The translations under genes and the position numbers were made by a program. Shown here piece by piece: positions 54,469 through 62,859 of a stretch of 64,000 nucleotides of DNA. The notes under the pieces were generated by a model that had not been told where the DNA came from, did not search any database, and was given only the letters and a program-made list of their open reading frames with translations. The stretch comes from Poseidonibacter lekithochrous. Its GTDB lineage: Bacteria; Campylobacterota; Campylobacteria; Campylobacterales; Arcobacteraceae. Numbering within the stretch: the first letter of the stretch is position 1; the number at the start of each line of letters is the position of its first letter. Location: positions 1,860,001-1,924,000 of the forward strand of contig NZ_CP054052.1 of assembly GCF_013283835.1 (NCBI RefSeq). Direction: 5' to 3'.

Positions 54469-55293
54469 CTAATTATTTTTTAATTTACTTCTTTTACTAA
54501 TGTAAAAAAATGTTGCTAAGCATATTAGTAATACACCCATTGACTGTAAAATTCCCATAGTTAACCAATCACTATATAAGAACCCTAACTGTACATCAGG
54601 CTGTCTGAAAAACTCTGCTGTAATTCTCATTGCAGAATAAAGAATTCCATACATTAAAGCTAATTGTCCATCAAAAGATTTTCTTTTTCTGAAGTAAGCT
54701 AAAATTGCAAATACAACTAAACCTTCTAATATTGCTTCATAAAGCTGTGAAGGGTGTCTTAATGTATTTCCTACATAAATTCCCCAAGGAACATCTGTAA
54801 CTCTACCTACTAATTCTTGATTAAAGAAATTACCTATTCTTCCAAAAACATAAGCGGCTGAAATACCAAGTACTGCAATATCTGTTAAGAACCAAAAAGA
54901 AACTTTATTTTTTCTACAGAATAAATAAGAAGCTAAAATAAACCCAATAAAAGCTCCATGATAACTCATCCCTGAGATACCTGTAAAAGTTCCATCAACA
55001 AAAGGATTAAATATTTGCCATGGATTTGTTAAGTAATACATTGTATTAGGATCATAGAATAATATATATCCTATTCTAGCGCCTAAGATTACACCAATTT
55101 CTGCCCACCAAATATAAGAATCAAATAAATCATTTGATATTGGTAATTTATCTTTTTTGATAAACCACTTTGCTATCATAATAGCTGAAAGTAGGGCAAG
55201 CGCATACATAATTCCATACCAGTGTACAGAAATAGACCCAAGGCTAAACGCCACTGGGTCAAAGTTTGAATATATATTTTGCCAATATTCCAT
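54469..55293 (-). CDS. lgt: Prolipoprotein diacylglyceryl transferase
   Basis: A 274-residue inner-membrane enzyme that adds diacylglycerol to the lipobox cysteine of prelipoproteins. About seven membrane helices are visible. Motifs SYHGAFIGFI (with the conserved His/Gly), YVFGRIGNFFNQELVGR and HPSQLYEA match the family; the catalytic arginine and the second conserved histidine lie in these. It begins four bases after the iron-sulfur gene and belongs to its transcript, with little ribosome binding site of its own. Confidence 0.95.
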   Translation of the reverse strand: MEYWQNIYSNFDPVAFSLGSISVHWYGIMYALALLSAIMIAKWFIKKDKLPISNDLFDSYIWWAEIGVILGARIGYILFYDPNTMYYLTNPWQIFNPFVDGTFTGISGMSYHGAFIGFILASYLFCRKNKVSFWFLTDIAVLGISAAYVFGRIGNFFNQELVGRVTDVPWGIYVGNTLRHPSQLYEAILEGLVVFAILAYFRKRKSFDGQLALMYGILYSAMRITAEFFRQPDVQLGFLYSDWLTMGILQSMGVLLICLATFFYISKRSKLKNN

Positions 55294-55297
55294 TATA

Positions 55298-56596
55298 TTA
55301 GTCTAATGCCTCCGCAATTAATTCAATAGGATTTTTAAACTTAACATCTACATCAGATTGATATAAAGAGTTAGTTATTTGCATCCTACATGCAGAACAC
55401 TCAGCACTAACTATTTGAGCTTTAGTTTCTTTAATCATTGCAGCTTTTGGAGCACCTGCAGCTTTTGCGAAATCATATTTCTCAGTTTGCATAGTAACAC
55501 CACCAAATCCACAACATCTATTAGAATCACTCATTTCAGTTAATACATAATTTTGTTTTAATAGATTTCTAGGTTCTTGCCAAACACCTTGCATTTTCTT
55601 AGCATGACAAGGATCATGGTAAGTAATAGTTTCGTCAAATTTCTTTTCAGATTTAGCTAAAAGAGCAGCTAACTGAGTATTTTGATCTAACCATTTTGTA
55701 GCCATAAAGATTTTTTTAGAAATCTTAGCAGCTCTCTCTTTCCATTCTGGTTGATCATGTAAATAATGTTCCCAGTCTTGGTTAATCATTGCAGAACATG
55801 TAGCTTCTGGAATAATAACAGCATCAACTTCATCAATCCAAGTTTCAAAATATTGAATGTTTTCTTTTACTAAATAATCAACAGTATCAAAAGCACCTGT
55901 AAAATATGCAGGAGCTCCACAACAAAGTTGTTTTTTAGGAATCATAATATCAAGTTCTAGTTTTTTAAGAATTTTAACTAGTGAATCACCAGTATTAGTA
56001 TATGTATAATTACTCATACAACCAATAAAAATTGCCACTTTGTTCTTTTTATTTTCTTCAATTTTTTTATGTTTTGCAAAAATATTTTCAGGATATTTTC
56101 TTAAGAAACTTCTCATATCTGCAAAAGGTAAAACTCTATCTTTTTTAACAATTGGAAGAGAGAATCTTGGAAGTCCTGATTGTTTTGTTTTATCGATTTT
56201 TAATGCACAAGTTTGGAACATCCATCCAAGAGATGATAATAAGTCCATAGTTTTTCTATGTCTTAGTAAGTAGAAAAATAGTCTTTTGTACCACGCAATT
56301 CCATATTTCTTAGCAATATCACTTCTTACTTGTTCAATAACCATATCCGTAGGTAAATCATTTGGACAGGCTTCAACACAGTTAGTACATAAGAAACATG
56401 ATTCAAAAATATCTTTAGCATTTTGATCTAGTTCTAATTCATCATTTTCATAAGCACCAAGTAAATCAATAAATCCTCTTGGACTTGTTGTTTCATCTTG
56501 ATTAATATTAAAAATAGTACAAACTGGTTTACATTTACCACACTTTACACAATCATCTACGATTGCATTATAATTAAATTTATTTGTTGTTGCCAC
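55298..56596 (-). CDS. (Fe-S)-binding oxidoreductase subunit (GlcF/HdrD-like)
   Basis: A 432-residue protein with two N-terminal 4Fe-4S sites (CVKCGKCKPVC near 15-25 and CFLCTNCVEACP near 67-78) and two CCG domains (QLCCGAPAYFTG, RCCGFGGVTMQ) as in heterodisulfide reductase D, GlcF and LutA. It carries electrons between a dehydrogenase and quinone or another carrier; the partner flavoprotein is not adjacent. In Campylobacter jejuni the corresponding gene (Cj0991c, from memory) also neighbours hemN and argF, so the order is conserved. Start is GTG at 56594-56596 with AAGGG upstream. lgt follows. Confidence 0.9.
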   Translation of the reverse strand: MATTNKFNYNAIVDDCVKCGKCKPVCTIFNINQDETTSPRGFIDLLGAYENDELELDQNAKDIFESCFLCTNCVEACPNDLPTDMVIEQVRSDIAKKYGIAWYKRLFFYLLRHRKTMDLLSSLGWMFQTCALKIDKTKQSGLPRFSLPIVKKDRVLPFADMRSFLRKYPENIFAKHKKIEENKKNKVAIFIGCMSNYTYTNTGDSLVKILKKLELDIMIPKKQLCCGAPAYFTGAFDTVDYLVKENIQYFETWIDEVDAVIIPEATCSAMINQDWEHYLHDQPEWKERAAKISKKIFMATKWLDQNTQLAALLAKSEKKFDETITYHDPCHAKKMQGVWQEPRNLLKQNYVLTEMSDSNRCCGFGGVTMQTEKYDFAKAAGAPKAAMIKETKAQIVSAECSACRMQITNSLYQSDVDVKFKNPIELIAEALD

Positions 56597-56755
56597 TTTA
56601 TCTTAACCCTTAATTTATAAATATTTATATTTAATATAAGCAATTTAATATACAATAATTTGTGTTAATAGTTTATAAATAGTAGCAGTATGGTAGCAAA
56701 ACAGGGGTGTGATTAAATTTTGAAAAGAGATTTATAAGGGGAAAGGAAAAAGAGA

Positions 56756-56779
56756 TTCTAAGACTATATAGTCTTAGAA
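56756..56779 (-). terminator. Palindromic hairpin after hemN
   Basis: A perfect 24-base palindrome (arms TTCTAAGACTAT and its complement) includes the hemN stop codon at 56764-56766 and is followed on the minus strand by a pyrimidine-rich run. Confidence 0.7.
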
Positions 56780-58131
56780 AATCTTCTTTTATCTTCAGGA
56801 ATTTTATTTAAATACGCATCAAATGGCATACAAATATTTCTAATAAGCATAGTTCCTGTTTGTGAAACTTGAATTTTATCTTCAGTAATTTCAACAAGTT
56901 CAGCTTCAATGAATTCTTGAAGTGCTTCAATTGCATCTGCAAAATATTCATTAAAGTTTACGTTAAATTCTTCCTCAACTCTTTTGATATTTAAAGAGAA
57001 GTTAGACATAAGTTCCATAATTACAAATTGTCTTAATTGATCATCATCAGATAATCTATAACCTTTGAATACTGGTAAATCACCATTATCTAAAGCTTCT
57101 TCATAAGTTGGAATATCTTTAAAGTTTTGAGCATAATAATCAACTCCATTACCAATAGAAGTTAAACCAATTCCAATTAAATCAGCTCCACCTTTAGTAG
57201 TATATCCTTGGAAGTTTCTATGTAACTCACCTTTTTCAATAGCTTTGAATAATTCATCTTCAGGTTTTGCAAAGTGATCCATTCCTACCATTTTATAACC
57301 ATTAGATGTAAAGAAGTCTATTGTATCTTTTAACATCTCTAGTTTTTCCTCTGGTTGAGGGAAAGTAGTTTCATCGAACTTTCTCATAGTTTTCATAAGC
57401 CATGGAACATGAGCATAATTAAATACTGCAAATCTATCAGTATCTAATGTAATCATCTTTTCTAATGTTCTTTTGAAACTTTCTCTAGTTTGATGAGGAA
57501 GTCCATAAATTAAGTCTGTATTAACAGAGTGAATTCCAGCTTCTCTAGCAATTTTAATTACATTTTGAGTTAATTCAAATGGTTGAATTCTATGAATTGT
57601 TTTTTGAACAGTTTCATCTAAGTCTTGTACTCCAAAACTTAATCTATTACATCCACCAGCTTTAAGAACATCCATATGCTCTTTAGTAAAGAATCTAGGA
57701 TCAACTTCACATGATACTTCAGCATCTGCTCTAAAGTTAGGGAAAACTTCTTTTACAGCGTTAATAACTTCTTCTAATTGCTGTGGAGAGAAGAACGTAG
57801 GAGTTCCTCCACCAAAGTGCATTTGAGTTACTTCTCTATTAGTATTTAGATGATCTTTTAATATATTTAATTCTTTTTTTAAGTATGTAATATATTCAAC
57901 TTTTTTCTCTTCTTTAGAAGTGAAAATTGTGTTACATCCACAGAAATAACATGCACTTCTACAAAATGGCATGTGAATATAAATAGATAAAGATCTATCA
58001 TCACTTTGATTTTTATAATACTCTTTTAAATCAACTTGTGTAAACTCTTCGCTAAACTCAGGAGCTGTAGGATATGAAGTATATCTAGGTCCTGGTCTTG
58101 AATATTTTTTAAATTTTGAAAAATCAATCAT
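56764..58131 (-). CDS. hemN: Oxygen-independent coproporphyrinogen III oxidase
   Basis: A 455-residue radical-SAM enzyme that decarboxylates coproporphyrinogen III to protoporphyrinogen IX without oxygen. The cluster motif is CRSACYFCGCN near residue 60, followed by HFGGGTPTF and GVDYYAQNFKD. YTSYPTAPEF at the start is typical of true HemN, not HemW. Its ATG overlaps the argF stop as TAATG, so it is translated from the argF transcript. The promoter region upstream of argF carries an FNR/CRP-type palindrome shared with nrdD. Confidence 0.95.
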   Translation of the reverse strand: MIDFSKFKKYSRPGPRYTSYPTAPEFSEEFTQVDLKEYYKNQSDDRSLSIYIHMPFCRSACYFCGCNTIFTSKEEKKVEYITYLKKELNILKDHLNTNREVTQMHFGGGTPTFFSPQQLEEVINAVKEVFPNFRADAEVSCEVDPRFFTKEHMDVLKAGGCNRLSFGVQDLDETVQKTIHRIQPFELTQNVIKIAREAGIHSVNTDLIYGLPHQTRESFKRTLEKMITLDTDRFAVFNYAHVPWLMKTMRKFDETTFPQPEEKLEMLKDTIDFFTSNGYKMVGMDHFAKPEDELFKAIEKGELHRNFQGYTTKGGADLIGIGLTSIGNGVDYYAQNFKDIPTYEEALDNGDLPVFKGYRLSDDDQLRQFVIMELMSNFSLNIKRVEEEFNVNFNEYFADAIEALQEFIEAELVEITEDKIQVSQTGTMLIRNICMPFDAYLNKIPEDKRRFSKTI

Positions 58132-59057
58132 TATACGTTTCTCTTTTTATCTAGCCAAACCATTACACCTTTTTGTGCATGTAATCTGTTTTCAGCTTCT
58201 TGGAATACTAAACTTCTTTCTGATTCAAAAACTTCTTCACTTACTTCATAACCTCTATATGCAGGTAAACAATGTAAGAAAATAGCTTTATCATCTGCTT
58301 TATTCATCATTTCAGTATCAACAATATAACCATCAAATTCTTTTACTTTTTGCTCTTTTTCATCTTCTTGTCCCATTGATACCCAAGTATCAGTTGTAAC
58401 AACAGTTGAACCCTCAACTGCAGCTTTAGGATCATTACCAATAATGATTTTTGCGCCTGATTCTTTTGCAAACTCTAAAGCTGTAGCTAAAATATCAGCA
58501 TCAACTTCATAACCTTTAGGAGTTGCAATTCTTAATTCAAAACCTAATTTTGCAGCCATATTAAGCCAAGAGTGTGCTAGGTTATTTCCATCACCAACAT
58601 ATGCAACTACTAAGTTTTCATCTAATCCAGCTTCTTGAATAGTCATATAATCAGCCATTAATTGAACTGGATGATATTCATTTGTAAGCCCGTTAATTAC
58701 AGGAACTTTTGAATGATGTGCAAATTCTTCTAGCTTACTTTGTTCAAAAGTTCTAATCATTACCATATCAACCATTCTTGAAATTACTCTAGAAGTGTCG
58801 CTCATTGGCTCTCCACGTCCTAGTTGAATATCATTTGATGAAAGAAATAGTCCAACTCCACCTAATTGGTAAATACCAGTTTCAAAAGAAACCCTTGTTC
58901 TAGTTGAACTTTTTTCAAAAATCATTCCCAAAGTTTGTTTTGGCATATAATCTTTAAATTCTCTTCGTTTCGTCTCATCTTTGATTTGTTTAGCTAAATC
59001 TAGTATTTCAAGAATCTCTTCTTTTGAATAGTCTGCTAATGTTAAGAAATGTCTCAT
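58131..59057 (-). CDS. argF: Ornithine carbamoyltransferase
   Basis: The enzyme that makes citrulline from ornithine and carbamoyl phosphate; 308 residues from the start chosen here. The ATG at 59057 ([11 protein letters not shown]) has AGAGGA seven bases upstream and matches the usual N-terminus; an in-frame ATG ten codons earlier lacks a site. Carbamoyl phosphate motif [22 protein letters not shown], and HCLPAYRG with the catalytic cysteine are intact. Followed directly by hemN. Confidence 0.95.
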   Translation of the reverse strand: MRHFLTLADYSKEEILEILDLAKQIKDETKRREFKDYMPKQTLGMIFEKSSTRTRVSFETGIYQLGGVGLFLSSNDIQLGRGEPMSDTSRVISRMVDMVMIRTFEQSKLEEFAHHSKVPVINGLTNEYHPVQLMADYMTIQEAGLDENLVVAYVGDGNNLAHSWLNMAAKLGFELRIATPKGYEVDADILATALEFAKESGAKIIIGNDPKAAVEGSTVVTTDTWVSMGQEDEKEQKVKEFDGYIVDTEMMNKADDKAIFLHCLPAYRGYEVSEEVFESERSLVFQEAENRLHAQKGVMVWLDKKRNV

Positions 59058-59156
59058 AATTATTCCTCTGTAAATTAATAAAAACAAACATTCTATTTAA
59101 TTTAGCTTTACTTCTAACTTAAATTTTATTCTTTTTATATTTATTTTTAGAAATTA

Positions 59157-59170
59157 TTGATGGCTATCAA
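59157..59170. promoter_or_regulatory. Perfect FNR/CRP-type palindrome
   Basis: TTGAT-GGCT-ATCAA matches the FNR consensus TTGAT-N4-ATCAA exactly. It lies between divergent argF-hemN and nrdD, 113 bases before the nrdD ATG and 100 before argF's. Its centre is about 43 bases ahead of a start expected from CATAAA at 59195-59200, fitting activation of the anaerobic reductase. No factor is shown. Confidence 0.65.
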
Positions 59171-59282
59171 GCCTCGCATTATTAGCTACAATGCCCATAA
59201 AATGACACTTTAGTGACAAAATATATTATACGACATTAAGAGATTCTGCTTTAGAATTACAAATATTTTTAAGGATAAATTA

Positions 59283-61400
59283 ATGGTAGAAGAGATTTTA
59301 AAACGAGATGGTAAAAAAAAGAAATTTGAATCATTTAAAATAGAAGATGTAATAAAAAAAGCGTTTAAAAGTGTAAACACAAAATATAGCCAAGCTATTT
59401 TTTTTAATATATTAGATGTAATAAATGAAAAAAGAGTAATTACAGTTGAAGATGTACAAGATATAATCGAGAAAGAATTATACAAAGCTAGATACTTTGA
59501 TGTAATGAAATCTTTCATGTTATATAGACATTTACATAAAATCCAAAGAGAACAAGTTCTACAAATTGATAAAGATACTACATATATAAATTCAACACAA
59601 ACTATTCAAGAATATATAGATGGAACTGATTGGAGAATTAATGCTAATTCAAATACTGGATACTCACATGCAGGTCTTATTAACAATAGTGCAGGAAAAG
59701 TAATTGCAAATTATTGGCTTGATAAGATTTATTCAAAAGAAGAGGGTTATGCACATAGAAATGCTGATTATCATATTCATGACTTAGATTGTCTTAGTGG
59801 ATATTGTGCAGGTTGGAGTTTAAGAGCTTTACTTGATGAAGGATTTAATGGAGTTCGTGGAAGAGTTGAGAGTACTGCACCTTCTCACTTTAGAGAGGCT
59901 CTTGGTCAAATGGCTAACTTCTTAGGTATTTTACAAAGTGAATGGGCTGGAGCTCAGGCCTTTTCATCATTTGATACTTATTTAGCACCTTACGTATTCA
60001 AGGACAAATTAGAATTTAATGAAGTAAAAAAACATATAAGAAGTTTTATTTATAATCTAAATGTTCCAGCACGTTGGGGACAAAGTCCATTTACAAATAT
60101 TACAATTGATTGGATTGTTCCAGATGATTTAAAAGATCAAATTCCAACAAGAAATCAAAACCATTTACTAAAAGACACAAATGATGATGAATTATTAGAA
60201 TTAATAGCAGATAAGGGTTATGACTCATTTGAAGAATTAACATATAAAGATTTTCAAAAACAAATGAATATGATTAATAAAGCTTATTATGAAGTAATGA
60301 CCGAAGGTGATAAAACAGGGCAACCATTTACATTCCCAATTCCAACAGTAAATATTACTGAGGATTTTGATTGGCATGGAGAAAATACTGATTTATTATT
60401 TGAAAATTCTGCAAAAGTTGGTTCTTCTTATTTCCAAAACTTTATTGGTAGCCAATATAAAAGAGATGAAAACGGTAAGTTAGTTGAAAATGAAAGTGCA
60501 TATAAACCAGGTCATGTAAGATCTATGTGTTGTAGATTGCAATTAGATTTAAGAGAATTACTAAAACGTGGTGGTGGATTATTTGGTAGTGCAGAGATGA
60601 CAGGAAGTATTGGTGTTGTTACAATCAACATGGCAAGACTTGGATTCTTATATAAAAATGATATTAATGGACTATTAGAAAGACTTGAAGAGTTAATGAT
60701 ATTAGCAAAAACTACTTTAGAGAAAAAAAGAGTGTTTATTCAAGATTTATATGATAGAGGATTATTCCCATATACACAAAGATATTTAACAGGTTTTAAT
60801 AATCACTTCTCAACTATTGGTATTAATGGTATGAATGAAATGGTTAAAAACTACTTTGAAGATCAAACAGATTTATCATCAGAATTAGGAAATACTTTTT
60901 GTATTGAAGTATTAGACTTTATGAGAGAAAAAATTGTTAATTATCAAGAAGAAACTGGAAATTTATATAACCTTGAAGCAACACCAGCAGAAGGTACTAC
61001 TTATAGATTTGCAAAAGAAGATAAGAAAAGATACAAAGATATTATTCAAGCAGGTAGTGGAAAGAATATTTATTATACAAACTCATCTCAATTGCCTGTT
61101 GACTTTACAGAAGATCCATATGAAGCCTTAGAGTTACAAGATGAATTACAATGTAAATATACTGGTGGTACTGTATTACACTTATACATGAGAGAAAAAA
61201 TCTCTTCAACAGAAGCTTGTAGAAAGTTTATCAAAAGTGTAATCACTAACTTTAGATTGCCATATATTACAGTTACTCCAGTATTCTCTGTTTGTCAAAA
61301 ACATGGATATATAACTGGAGAACATGAATTTTGTCCAAAATGTGATGAAGAAATCTTAAAAAAGGAGGAAGAAGAAAATGCAAAAACAAGAAGTGCTTGA
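59283..61400 (+). CDS. nrdD: Class III anaerobic ribonucleotide reductase, main chain without glycyl radical site
   Basis: A 705-residue protein that reduces ribonucleotides to deoxyribonucleotides without oxygen. Residues 1-90 are an ATP-cone (EILKRDGKKKKFESF). The barrel follows with HDLDCLSGYCAGWS, CCRLQLDLREL and GSIGVVTINM. The C-terminus has the zinc site (SVCQKHGY, EFCPKC). It then ends in a Glu-rich stretch and TGA at 61398-61400. The RVxGY glycyl-radical motif that ends other NrdD chains is missing, but is encoded just downstream in the +1 frame with its own start. AAGGATAA precedes the ATG. Regulated probably by the palindrome at 59157. Confidence 0.93.
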   Translation: MVEEILKRDGKKKKFESFKIEDVIKKAFKSVNTKYSQAIFFNILDVINEKRVITVEDVQDIIEKELYKARYFDVMKSFMLYRHLHKIQREQVLQIDKDTTYINSTQTIQEYIDGTDWRINANSNTGYSHAGLINNSAGKVIANYWLDKIYSKEEGYAHRNADYHIHDLDCLSGYCAGWSLRALLDEGFNGVRGRVESTAPSHFREALGQMANFLGILQSEWAGAQAFSSFDTYLAPYVFKDKLEFNEVKKHIRSFIYNLNVPARWGQSPFTNITIDWIVPDDLKDQIPTRNQNHLLKDTNDDELLELIADKGYDSFEELTYKDFQKQMNMINKAYYEVMTEGDKTGQPFTFPIPTVNITEDFDWHGENTDLLFENSAKVGSSYFQNFIGSQYKRDENGKLVENESAYKPGHVRSMCCRLQLDLRELLKRGGGLFGSAEMTGSIGVVTINMARLGFLYKNDINGLLERLEELMILAKTTLEKKRVFIQDLYDRGLFPYTQRYLTGFNNHFSTIGINGMNEMVKNYFEDQTDLSSELGNTFCIEVLDFMREKIVNYQEETGNLYNLEATPAEGTTYRFAKEDKKRYKDIIQAGSGKNIYYTNSSQLPVDFTEDPYEALELQDELQCKYTGGTVLHLYMREKISSTEACRKFIKSVITNFRLPYITVTPVFSVCQKHGYITGEHEFCPKCDEEILKKEEEENAKTRSA
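61361..61368 (+). promoter_or_regulatory. Strong ribosome binding site inside the end of nrdD
   Basis: AAAGGAGG is a near-perfect Shine-Dalgarno sequence, nine bases before an ATG at 61378 in the +1 frame. In the nrdD frame it merely encodes Lys-Glu-Glu. It decides that the downstream frame is translated separately. Confidence 0.75.
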
Positions 61401-61542
61401 GAAAAACTCTCATAAAAGAAGTAAATGTATAGTTTATACTAGGGTTATGGGTTACCATAGACCAATCGAAAGTTTTAACATTGGTAAAAAAGGTGAACAT
61501 GAACAAAGAATTAAATTTGTTGAATCTAAAAAATGTTTATAG
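61378..61542 (+). CDS. Separate glycyl-radical peptide of NrdD, 54 residues
   Basis: A 54-codon frame from the ATG at 61378 to TAG at 61540. It reads ...SKCIVYTRVMGYHRPIES, where RVMGY is the glycyl-radical motif of class III ribonucleotide reductases, with Gly25 the expected radical. GKKGEHEQRIKF completes the usual C-terminal tail. It overlaps nrdD by 23 bases in the +1 frame and the activase start by about 44. The Shine-Dalgarno at 61361 favours separate translation. A disrupted nrdD or a +1 frameshift is the alternative. It would have to pack into the NrdD barrel as the missing C-terminus. Confidence 0.85.
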   Translation: MQKQEVLEKNSHKRSKCIVYTRVMGYHRPIESFNIGKKGEHEQRIKFVESKKCL

Positions 61543-62197
61543 TCTAACTAAATTTACTACTACAGATTATGCAGGACATTTGTCTTGTGTAGTTTGGTTA
61601 AATAGATGTAATTTTAGATGTTTGTATTGCTATAATAATGATTTAGTCTTTAACAAAATTGCAAATCATACATTAAATGATGTTTTAGAATTTCTTAAAA
61701 AACGTACTGGACTATTGGATGCTGTTGTTATTTCAGGTGGAGAAGCAACACAACATGATTTAATAGATTTTTGTAAAGAAGTAAAAGCTTTAGGCTTTAA
61801 AATAAAACTAGATACTAATGCTACAGATTTAAAACAAATACAAAAACTTATAGAGTTAAACTTGCTTGATTATATGGCAATAGATTTTAAAGCCCATGAA
61901 GATAAGTTTTATGAGATAACAAAAAAGAATTTATATAATAAATTCATAAAAACTATTCAATATTTAATAAGTATAGATTTTGATTTTGAATTAAGAACTA
62001 CTGTAAATTCACTTCTTTTAGATGAAGAAGATATAAATAGAATGATCGATGTACTAATAAAACTTGGCTATAAAAACACCTATTATTTACAAAATTTTTT
62101 ACTTACCTCATCAAATATTGGAAATATTAAAGAGGGTTTAGACTTAGACAAAAGCCTAATTAATGCAAAAGGTCTAGATATACAATGGAGAAATTAA
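61499..62197 (+). CDS. nrdG: Anaerobic ribonucleotide reductase activase (radical SAM)
   Basis: A 232-residue radical-SAM enzyme expected to install the glycyl radical. Cys37, Cys41 and Cys44 (CNFRCLYC) bind the 4Fe-4S cluster; GGEATQH is the SAM-binding stretch. I choose the ATG at 61499, after AAGGTG, over a TTG six codons earlier. It overlaps the glycyl peptide gene and ends tail-to-tail over the response regulator by 24 bases. The type is nearer the PflA-like NrdG2 branch than E. coli NrdG. Confidence 0.88.
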   Translation: MNKELNLLNLKNVYSLTKFTTTDYAGHLSCVVWLNRCNFRCLYCYNNDLVFNKIANHTLNDVLEFLKKRTGLLDAVVISGGEATQHDLIDFCKEVKALGFKIKLDTNATDLKQIQKLIELNLLDYMAIDFKAHEDKFYEITKKNLYNKFIKTIQYLISIDFDFELRTTVNSLLLDEEDINRMIDVLIKLGYKNTYYLQNFLLTSSNIGNIKEGLDLDKSLINAKGLDIQWRN

Positions 62198-62854
62198 GTA
62201 TCCTTGTCCTGAAGCATTTTCTATAATATCCTTAGAAGTTTTAAGTCTAAGTCTTTTGATAAATGTTCTAAGTCTTTCATCACTTACAGGATCATCCCAT
62301 AATATATCTTTTATCTTTTGGGAATCTACTACTTCATTACTATGTTTTAATAGAATATAGAAAAACTCTTTTTCTCTTTTTGTAAGATTAACTAACTTAT
62401 CATTTTTATACAAAGACCTTGAGTTATTATCAAAAGTATATGAATTCTTTAGTTTAATCTTTCTTCTTTTATTTAAATTAGGAGCGATTTTATTAATATG
62501 CTCTATTAACTCATCTGGATCAAAAGGTTTAATAAAATATTTATTAATTCCTATATCAATCGCTTTTAATAGTTTCTCTTTATCCGAATATGCACTAAGA
62601 ACAATAATAGGTATTAACTCATCTATATCTTTAATACTCTGAGTCATTTCTAATCCATCACAATTAGGCATCATAATATCTGTTATTACGATATCTGGCT
62701 TATTTGCTTTGAATTTCTTAAGTCCTTCATTTCCATCTCTTGCTATGATAACTGAGAAGAAGAACTCTCCTATTGCGTCTTTTAAAAGTTTTGATAATCT
62801 ATCTTCGTCTTCAACTATCAATATTTTAAGTGTTTTTAATAAATTGTAATCCAT
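62174..62854 (-). CDS. OmpR-family response regulator
   Basis: A 226-residue transcription factor. The receiver (about 10-125) has VEDED, the phospho-Asp in IVITDIMMPNCDG, SAY and KPFDPDEL. The winged helix (about 145-225) has LTKREKEFFYILLK and RLRTFIKRLRLKTSK. It lies five bases after the histidine kinase gene and is its likely partner. The coding end overlaps that of nrdG on the other strand. Confidence 0.93.
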   Translation of the reverse strand: MDYNLLKTLKILIVEDEDRLSKLLKDAIGEFFFSVIIARDGNEGLKKFKANKPDIVITDIMMPNCDGLEMTQSIKDIDELIPIIVLSAYSDKEKLLKAIDIGINKYFIKPFDPDELIEHINKIAPNLNKRRKIKLKNSYTFDNNSRSLYKNDKLVNLTKREKEFFYILLKHSNEVVDSQKIKDILWDDPVSDERLRTFIKRLRLKTSKDIIENASGQGYLISPLYI

Positions 62855-62859
62855 CTATA

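Noticed and set aside
59201-59216. Short palindrome CACTTTAGTG near nrdD as an NrdR box
   Set aside because: The match to the 16-base NrdR consensus is poor and only one copy is seen, while NrdR sites come as pairs.
61390-61405. Programmed frameshift joining nrdD to the glycyl-radical frame
   Set aside because: The A AAA AAG near 61357 favours a -1 shift, but the radical frame is +1. The ideal ribosome binding site and ATG make separate translation simpler. Not fully excluded.
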